Below, in pieces: positions 58,001 through 64,000 of a stretch of DNA of 64,000 nucleotides. Made by a program: the position numbers and the translations under genes. Each line of letters opens with the position of its first letter. Within the stretch, counting starts at the first letter, position 1. Below the pieces are notes generated by a model. It was not told the DNA's origin. It was given only the letters and a program-made list of their open reading frames with translations, and ran no database searches. The stretch is from Viscum album (taxonomy: Eukaryota; Streptophyta; Magnoliopsida; Santalales; Viscaceae), in assembly GCA_963277665.1 (NCBI GenBank), contig OY728128.1, positions 1,871,048,988 through 1,871,112,987 on the forward strand, read 5' to 3'.

Positions 58001-59354
58001 GACCCTTGGTGCACCTTGAGTGTTGACGTTTCTATAATAAGGTCAGAAAAAGGTTTTCTTGACTGGTTTATCCCCGCTTTTTTTCATTGAAATTTTTTAA
58101 CCTAGTAAGTTCCTTATATTTTTAGGGATTTTATTTACACATGTTTTTGTGCTTGATTTAGGCGTTGGATTATTTGATATCATGCTTTACTTGTGATCAC
58201 ATGTGGGTATGGGTGTTGCCTGTGATATGGTTTGAATTGATTATACGATATTGACATTATATCTTGATTCCATGATGATTTTTGATTCACATGTTGATGT
58301 ATATGATGATGATGTATTTCTCATGACCTGTGCTATGGTTGTTACAATTCTATGATTTGTCATGTTTTTATTTGGATGATTTGTATGTGTATACATTATA
58401 GGTGGACATCGTGGTTTGATTACTCTTTATGGGGTGTGCACATGATGTGTAGTGATGATGAAGGTGCAACATGATAACCCTATAACCTAGAATCTATTTG
58501 ATGTCTTTTGGATTCTGATTAGATGGTAGAAACCTGATTCCTTGTGAATTATTACTGTCACCCGATGCCTTGTGGATTATGGATATGTTACAGATACTTG
58601 ATTCCTTGAGGATTCTGAATATTACCTAATGCCTTATGGATTTTGAGTAGATTGTTTTCCCTAGATACCGTATAGATTTTGAGTTACTTGCCAATGTCCT
58701 TATGGTTGGTTTTGGATACTTGTTGAAATACATTAAATATATGGTATAGAGCTAAATCAGGTGTGGATGGGGGTTTTGTGGCAGCTTGGTTAGCATATGA
58801 ACCTTCATATTTTGGACTGTGTGTTACTATGCTTGTTATAAATTTATTATTATGGAATACACTTTTATAATTCATCACATGAGTTTAAGGAAGAATTATT
58901 GGTGTCCTACTGAGTCTTTTAATCACACCCTACCTGGGAATTTTGATGACATTGTAGATTTCATGGGGGTTCTGATGAAGGGAAAGGCCCATGTGACAGA
59001 CTATTGAGCTGAGGAGCATGAAGCAAGAAATGGTCTAGTAAAGACATCAACGAGACCTACAATTTATCATTTTTTTGTTTATCTATTTTCTTTACACTGG
59101 TTATTATTTCAACTTAGGGATATTCTTTATTTGTGTGGAATGTATGGAATCTTTATCCTTTCAGATGTTAACTCTAATTATTTGTTATATCAGATATTGT
59201 TTATTATCAATTATATGACATAATATTAATGGTATAGTCTCCCCACTAGTGGACTCAGACCCTCGCTACAAGTCATCATCATCTTTCGTATGAGGAGGCA
59301 TGCCTGAGGTCACATAGAATCTATCTCGTACATAGTGGTTTGGGTTGGGATACA
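55017..59354 (+). repeat. Tekay-type LTR consisting of one large palindrome
   Basis: It begins TGTAACATCTCGGCC (Tekay LTR start) and ends GGGATACA (compare GATACA at the end of the 30.6-kb LTR), 6 bases before an initiator-Met primer site. Length is 4,338 bp, close to the 4,228-bp LTR of the other element. The left half is the diverged reverse complement of the right half throughout. Matching pairs occur at about 55,060/59,310, 55,430/58,940, 55,660/58,710, 55,950/58,410, 56,165/58,195, 56,360/58,010, 57,000/57,400 and the centre 57,179-57,199. The inner third is rich in GATAATTAT. ORFs 55,979-56,176, 58,684-58,878 and 58,819-59,007 are not genes. No target duplication can be checked because the partner LTR is not seen. 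Confidence 0.75.
57179..57199. repeat. Centre of the palindrome
   Basis: TTGAAGAA (57,179-57,186) and TTCTTCAA (57,192-57,199) pair perfectly around the 5-base loop TACCT. The centre (57,189) is within 4 bases of the midpoint of the LTR (57,185.5). Confidence 0.85.
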
Positions 59355-59360
59355 CCAAGA

Positions 59361-59372
59361 TGGTATCAAAGG
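59361..59372 (+). other. Primer-binding site, initiator-Met type (mutated)
   Basis: TGGTATCAAAGG differs from TGGTATCAGAGC at two positions. It lies 6 bases after the LTR end and before an interior containing plus-strand pol relics, so it assigns the palindromic segment as a 5' LTR. Confidence 0.75.
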
Positions 59373-60339
59373 ATCAAGATTCACTAACTTTTTTCTTATC
59401 AATCCTTGGTTTTGGATAGGGTAGACAAGAGTTAAGATGTTTGAGACTCGGGTAGGGGAACTATGTTAGTGCATGTCCATCAATATATAGTGGACCTCTG
59501 AGTTTCCGTAATGTTGGGAACTTATGTCTCATTGTTACTATTGATTAAACTCACATTGAGTAATGCACATGATGATGATTTGTGATATATGATATTTTGG
59601 GTGTGTTTATGCATCATGAAAAGGAACACAACTTCACATTCCATATATATATATATATATATTTGTGATTCATATTAGTTTATTAATTAAATTCCATTTT
59701 ATGATATATATTTCCGATAGTTTCTCTTATGTGATATTTGTTTTTTCCATGTTTTGTGGAATATCTTTATTAACATTAATTACTTAAATTATGTATGTTG
59801 ATATATTAGTATATATATGATGACTTTGAATACTGTGTGGGATAGAAACAAGGGATTATGCTTGGAAAGGTGTAACTTGGGTTAAGTGTAGACTCTTAGG
59901 AAAACCTCATTTGATCCCATAGACTAGTTTATTGAAAACATGTTTGATCCCACAGAATAATTAAGGTTGACACCGATGACTCTTTTTATTTTCTGATGTG
60001 TTGTCTTCTAGTTATGGGAAATGTCTTCATGAAGTAGTGTTATGGGGCTAATTAGGAAGTATGCCTAAATAATTATTAAATGGGATATGTTTCCTCTTTA
60101 CCATAGGATGTGAATGACAATATAGATGAGAATTATCACATGCCCGATATATGGTTTATGCAGCAAAACCACTTCAACAGAATGTCTTTTTCTTAGTATC
60201 TGTCTTTATCATAGAAGTTCAAAACTATGGTTGAGTATGTCTTTAATTTAAAATCCATAATTATTTTCCTTCCATAACACCAAAGGCACTCAGGATACTA
60301 AAGAATGGGTTGAATTTTTTTGGCAATCCTTGTCCTAGT

Positions 60340-61020
60340 AAAGAATTGAAAGGATTGATCTGTTAATATGAGATTGATTTCATATCAGAAGTAATTTCAT
60401 TTTGATACCCCATATCATATTGTGAAAATAAAGCTGAAGGAGATCTTGGTTTTACTTGATAAAATTGAGAGGAAGGTACTTATCAGGCCTAGTACTTAAC
60501 TGTATGGTGCACTAGTTTTGTTCTCCAAGAAAGGGGTGGTAGTATTCATCTATACATTTATTACCCAAATATGAATATTTTGATGGTAAATAATTGATAT
60601 CTATTTCCTAGGATCGGTGATCTTTTTGATTAGATATGGGGAGATAAGTGGTTCTAAAAGATTTATCTTCGATTGTAATATGACCAGTTGTGAGTTAGAG
60701 AGGAGTACATTCTGAAAATGGTGTTTTGGAGTAGGTATGGATTGTATGATTACTTAGTAATACTATTCATATAATAGAGAAACATTCTTGGCAATGAGAG
60801 ATAGTCCTGAGTATGAATCCATCACATAGTCTTTATGCTATGTTATCTAAATGTGACTTATTTATTAAAGAGGAAAAGTTCCTAGGACATGTGGTGTTTG
60901 AGATTGGTATATTAGTAAACCCAAAGTTGGTTGATGAATTAATTTCTTGGATATATCTCCAAATCTTTTTTGATATTAGGATATTTTTTGGTTTATTATA
61001 ATATTACTATAAGTTTTTCA
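60340..61020 (+). pseudogene. Ty3 (chromovirus) reverse transcriptase relic
   Basis: Peptides: RIGDLFD and IWGDKWF (usual RIDDLFDQLxGAxxFSKIDLRSGYHQ), QLXVREEYILKMVFWSRYGL then YDYLVILF (usual [30 protein letters not shown]), then SLYAMLSKCDLFIKEEKFLG and HVVFEIGILVNPKLVDELIS (ORF 60,813-61,001, usual LYAKxSKCEFWLxxVxFLGHVVSxxGIxVDPxK). Between the last two only about 80 bases remain where about 200 are expected, so the YIDD catalytic segment appears deleted. Many stops. Confidence 0.87.
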
Positions 61021-61079
61021 GAGACATCCCCAGACTATCAAAACCCATCACTGTTAAATAATGAATCAAAGTACTAGTG

Positions 61080-61490
61080 GTCAAACCAATGTAAAGATAC
61101 TTTCCTTGAGTGAGGAAGAAGGTTGAATATATATCAAATACTTACACTCCTAGATAATGGGATAGGTTATGTAGTGCATTTTGATGCATGAGGTGTTGTT
61201 CTGGGAGATTTGTTAAGGAAAAGAGAGTAGGTATTATCCTATGGTTCTTATAAGCTATAACACCATGATAAAAAAACAAACTACACATGACATTTAGCTA
61301 TAACCTATGGCCTATATTTTGAAATGTTAGTGACACTATCTATTCAGTGAGAGGTTTATTATTTACATAGACCACAATATCATTCACTATATCATTTTAA
61401 AAGGTAACCTAAACCTGATACATAGGAACCAAGTTTTGTATCTAAATAAATTCTACTTTGAAGTAGATTATTTACCTGAGAAGTTTAATG
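61080..61490 (+). pseudogene. Ty3 RNase H relic
   Basis: Peptides CILMHEVLFWEIC (eroded CDASxxGLGxVL), YYPMVLISYNTMIKKQTTHD (usual YASRQLRxHExNYPTHD), then HYLFSERFIIYIDHNIIHYI (usual HYLYGxxxxIxTDHKSLKYI) and LYLNKFYFEVDYLPEKFNVV (usual LKDYDxxIxYHPGKANVV). The TDH motif is IDH here. It follows RT directly, as in all Ty3 elements. Confidence 0.8.
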
Positions 61491-61899
61491 TTGTTGTATA
61501 TTATCTTAAAAATAATAAATAATACAATCATGGTCTTGGATAGAGGCCTTCCGAGGAGTAGTAATGCTTGGTGATCGTATTGGATGAATAGAGGATAGAT
61601 GACATTGTGGACTAAGGTTATATAGATTTTTCTCCCTTGATAGTCACTTTACCACTTATGGAATGGGTAAAGGATGAATAGAAGTCTGACTCAAAGTGTG
61701 TTGTGATGAGGTAACAACTTCTTAGAAGAGACCTAATACGTGAATTATTGATAAATTGTGATGATGTGATCATGGTACATTAGAGAGTATTAGTACATGC
61801 TTTTATTAGAGAGAAGGTGATGAGGGATCACCATACCTCTAGATGAGTCGAACATCCCAGTGTGACCAAGATATATCATGTCTTCAAGTTTTAGTCCAA

Positions 61900-62600
61900 G
61901 GGTATGGGGATGAAGAGAGACATTGAAATATTTTTCTTCCAACACCTTACCTGTCAAAAGGTGAAGGTCAAGCATAAAAGACCTGTTGGGTTGTTACGAC
62001 CATTCTAAATAACTATGTGGAAGTGGCAGGACATCATGATGGACTTTTTCACAAGGTTACCTAGGAACCCGAGGATTATTGACATAGCATGGGTTATTAT
62101 GTATTAATTAATTAAGTTTACTCACTTTTTACCTATCATGAAGACTCATTCAATAGAGGATTTTCAAAATCTCTATTTGTATGATATAGTACACCTATAT
62201 GTGGTTACCTTGATCATTGTTTCAAATTAAGAAATGCATTTTATTGTGCACTTTTTTTTAAAACTATCATAAATCTATGTGACCTCATCTAAGATTGAAA
62301 ATGACATTCCATCATCGGATCGAGGGAAATTATTAAGAAAACTATACACATATTGGAGTATATGGTTCAATCTGACATGATTGATTTAGGTGTAGAATTG
62401 GATGATCACCAATACTTGATAGATTTTTCTTAAAATAATATTTTTTCAGGCTTTTATTCAAATGGAAACTTATGAGTATCTTTATAAGTGTAATTATACA
62501 TAACTAATCTATTGGAATGAGGTGGGTGAGATAGTAGTTACATGAGGTAACAGAGAATCCATCTTGGATCTGGTGATTCTAGTTGGGATGTTGCAGGATT
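61900..62600 (+). pseudogene. Ty3 (chromovirus) integrase relic, C-terminus missing
   Basis: Peptides LTCQKVKVKHKRPVGLLRPF (zinc finger end, usual CLTCQxVKAEHQxPxGLLQP), MWKWQDIMMDFFTRLPRNPR (core start with catalytic Asp), IKFTHFLPIMKTHSIEDFQN then LYLYDIVHLYVVTLIIVSN (usual RLTKSAHFLPVxxTY..LA.LYIxEIVRLHGVPxSIVSDRD, so the second aspartate is asparagine), HILEYMVQSDMIDLGVELDD (usual TLEDMLRACVLDFxGSWDD) and IYWNEVGEI near 62,510. The GPF/Y-type end and chromodomain are absent. The minus ORF 61,790-61,975 is a shadow. Confidence 0.87.
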
Positions 62601-64000
62601 TTCTAAAAAAGATTTTATAAAAAAATATTAGTACCAAATATAGGGGAAATGGTATTAATACATGAATATATCATGAATAAAAAATTATAATAAAATTAAA
62701 TGGTTTTATAAGGAAATTTTTAAGTAATTTATTCCAATGGATATTCAAGAATAAATAATATCGATTAGAATGAGATTGTGAAATAAAGCATTAAAATGAT
62801 CATAACATTGAAGTGAGAATTAATAAATGAATATATTATGTATATCAACTATAAATCCACATAAAACAAGTGTAAATATGACATAATATAATTCAAATTC
62901 ATTAAAACATAATCTTAGCATTACAAAATCAACGAAGTTAAAGTTTTACCCAATAAACGAAAATTGAGTTAAGAAAGCCATTACCTCACATTTTTTTGGG
63001 TGAAAATCCTTTAAAATTATTTATAGTGGTTTTAATGATTTTATTAACTTATTAAAAAACATATTAATATTGTAATATCATATATTATCCTTTTATGACA
63101 TCTTATCACTCATTTGTTAATAATATTTTATTATTTTAATTGCTTCGGGTGTTAATTGCATTGTTTTCTTTTTCATGTTTTATCATGAAAGATTCGGTTA
63201 TTTCATATATTATATAGTTGTATCAAATCCATAATAATAACAAAAGTAATATTTATCATATTTTTACATCAATTTTACTTTTAAAATCAATCACGAATGA
63301 TCGTTATGAAAAATGTTGTATGTTATGATCATGGAGACAGTAAGCCATAAGTACACATGTGTAACATTTACATTTTTCAATTATCATTATGGAAATGAGA
63401 TAAGTAATAATTTACCTTTATATAAGTATAATAATATCTTATATAACATATTATATACTTATATAATTGATCTATGTGGTGTGGTGATTAAAATAATGTC
63501 ACATCACATCGTGAAGGTAGCAGTTCGGACATCACGAATGATGTAATCATCATTACATGAGTGAAAAGAAAAGAAAGAAAATGATATATATTATCATTCC
63601 AAAATTAAAAATATTTCATTAATATCATAATAATTTCATTTATTTCGCATAAAATAATTAACTTTATACTTATCACATTCCATGGCATTAGTGAAATATA
63701 AATCACATCACTTCGTGAGGCGGTAGTCCACCATACACATGAGTGACATTATCATATCTCCTCTGTAATTGATGGAAACAATATATATTTGATATAATGA
63801 TTCCAAAGGTAATTTTTTTTTTATAAATATCATATACATATATACTTTATATATATAATCATATCCAACCTAGAGAGGTGGAAATGGAAAAATGAATGAT
63901 ATCTATTTGTGAGGCAATAGTTTATCGTACTCATGAATGAGAATCCCATAACACATTTTATGGAAGTTGAGATAGTTTTAGTTCATGAACGTATTATAAA
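62600..64000 (-). repeat. Eroded Tekay-type LTR-like region with stem-loop modules
   Basis: AT-rich with no coding motif. Four module-like sequences recur in the same orientation as those of the 24.1-kb LTR, at about 63,322-63,365, 63,502-63,543, 63,706-63,746 and 63,900-63,940, spacing about 175-205. Best core match: GAGGCGGTAGTCCACCATAC. Phrases near 62,940 (AAATTGAGTT, then CCATTACCTCAC) resemble ATTGAGATTG and TCTTACCTTAGG near 25,400. It probably belongs to another minus-oriented element whose remainder lies beyond the window. The ORF 63,313-63,546 spans two modules and is not a gene. Confidence 0.5.
63502..63543. repeat. Stem-loop module (right-end LTR-like region)
   Basis: CATCACATCGTG (63,502-63,513) pairs with CACGAATGATG (63,533-63,543). 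The core AAGGTAGCAGTTCGGACAT is eroded. Neighbours: 63,322-63,333 GTTATGATCATG with CATGTGTAAC at 63,356-63,365, and 63,706-63,717 CATCACTTCGTG with CATGAGTGA at 63,738-63,746. Confidence 0.55.

Larger units (their letters stand above)
59361..62600 (+). mobile_element. Interior of an old plus-strand Tekay-type element
   Basis: It runs from the primer site through pol relics in the order RT, RNase H, integrase. A (TA)n microsatellite lies near 59,643-59,661. The gag region (59.4-60.3 kb) is not recognisable. The end of integrase, the chromodomain, the polypurine tract and the 3' LTR of this element are not seen, so the 3' side is truncated near 62.6 kb. Confidence 0.72.

Noticed and set aside
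55017..59354. Fold-back (terminal inverted repeat) DNA transposon
   Set aside because: No flanking duplication is visible (CTAAT before, CCAAG after). The ends match Tekay LTR ends, and an initiator-Met primer site with a plus-strand pol relic follows. It is kept only as a weaker alternative.

Overview
The window looks like intergenic DNA from a large, repeat-rich flowering-plant genome. It is AT-rich and I found no intact host gene. Almost every stretch that I can explain is a transposable element or a non-coding repeat belonging to one. The evidence for a plant is the mix of element types: Ty1/copia, Tat-lineage Ty3/gypsy with two RNase H regions, Tekay-type chromovirus with initiator-Met primer sites, CACTA (En/Spm) and a tRNA-derived SINE. 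I cannot name the species. Nearly all coding regions are broken by stops and frameshifts, so most entries are pseudogenes recognised from short conserved peptides in several frames.

Layout. (1) About 1-49,060 is the remains of a very large minus-strand Tat-lineage element with other elements nested in it. Its gag (19.3-19.8 kb), protease (17.6-17.9), RT (15.9-16.6), two RNase H regions (15.0-15.9) and integrase (13.4-14.5) read right to left. Beyond the integrase lies a long non-coding tail built of minisatellites with 37-bp, about 130-bp and 27-bp periods. A 1.7-kb block at 1-1,700 recurs in direct orientation at 47,340-49,055 and may represent its LTRs. (2) A Ty1/copia relic (4,492 to about 11,100) sits in that tail. 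(3) A non-autonomous Tekay-type element (24,136-34,792, minus strand) is inserted upstream of gag. It has GTAAA target duplications, 4.23-kb LTRs, primer site, polypurine tract, a short gag-like ORF, no pol, and a SINE inside its 2.2-kb interior. (4) A 9.9-kb CACTA transposon (37,352-47,238) splits one copy of a Tat-associated repeat. It carries relics of a TNP2-type transposase and a second Ptta/En/Spm-type protein, both on the minus strand.

(5) From about 49.06 kb rightward the sequence changes to older Tekay-type material. There is a polypurine tract and LTR-like region (49,963 to about 55,010), an 837-bp GC-rich retroposon with a 15-bp target duplication (53,807-54,643), a 4.34-kb LTR-like segment (55,017-59,354), a primer site, a plus-strand Ty3 pol relic (60.3-62.6 kb), and another eroded LTR-like stretch to the window end.

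Two observations stand out. First, the LTR at 55,017-59,354 reads as one inverted repeat over its whole length. Its arms are about 2.17 kb each, the central loop is 5 nt, and the arm ends coincide with the LTR ends. Second, the Tekay-type LTRs carry a recurring small hairpin module just downstream of the TATA box. Its inner core is conserved, while the outer stem changes sequence with compensating changes on the other side. Diverged versions recur at 51.6 kb and 63.3-63.9 kb. Alignments were made by eye, so identities are estimates and are mostly left unstated.
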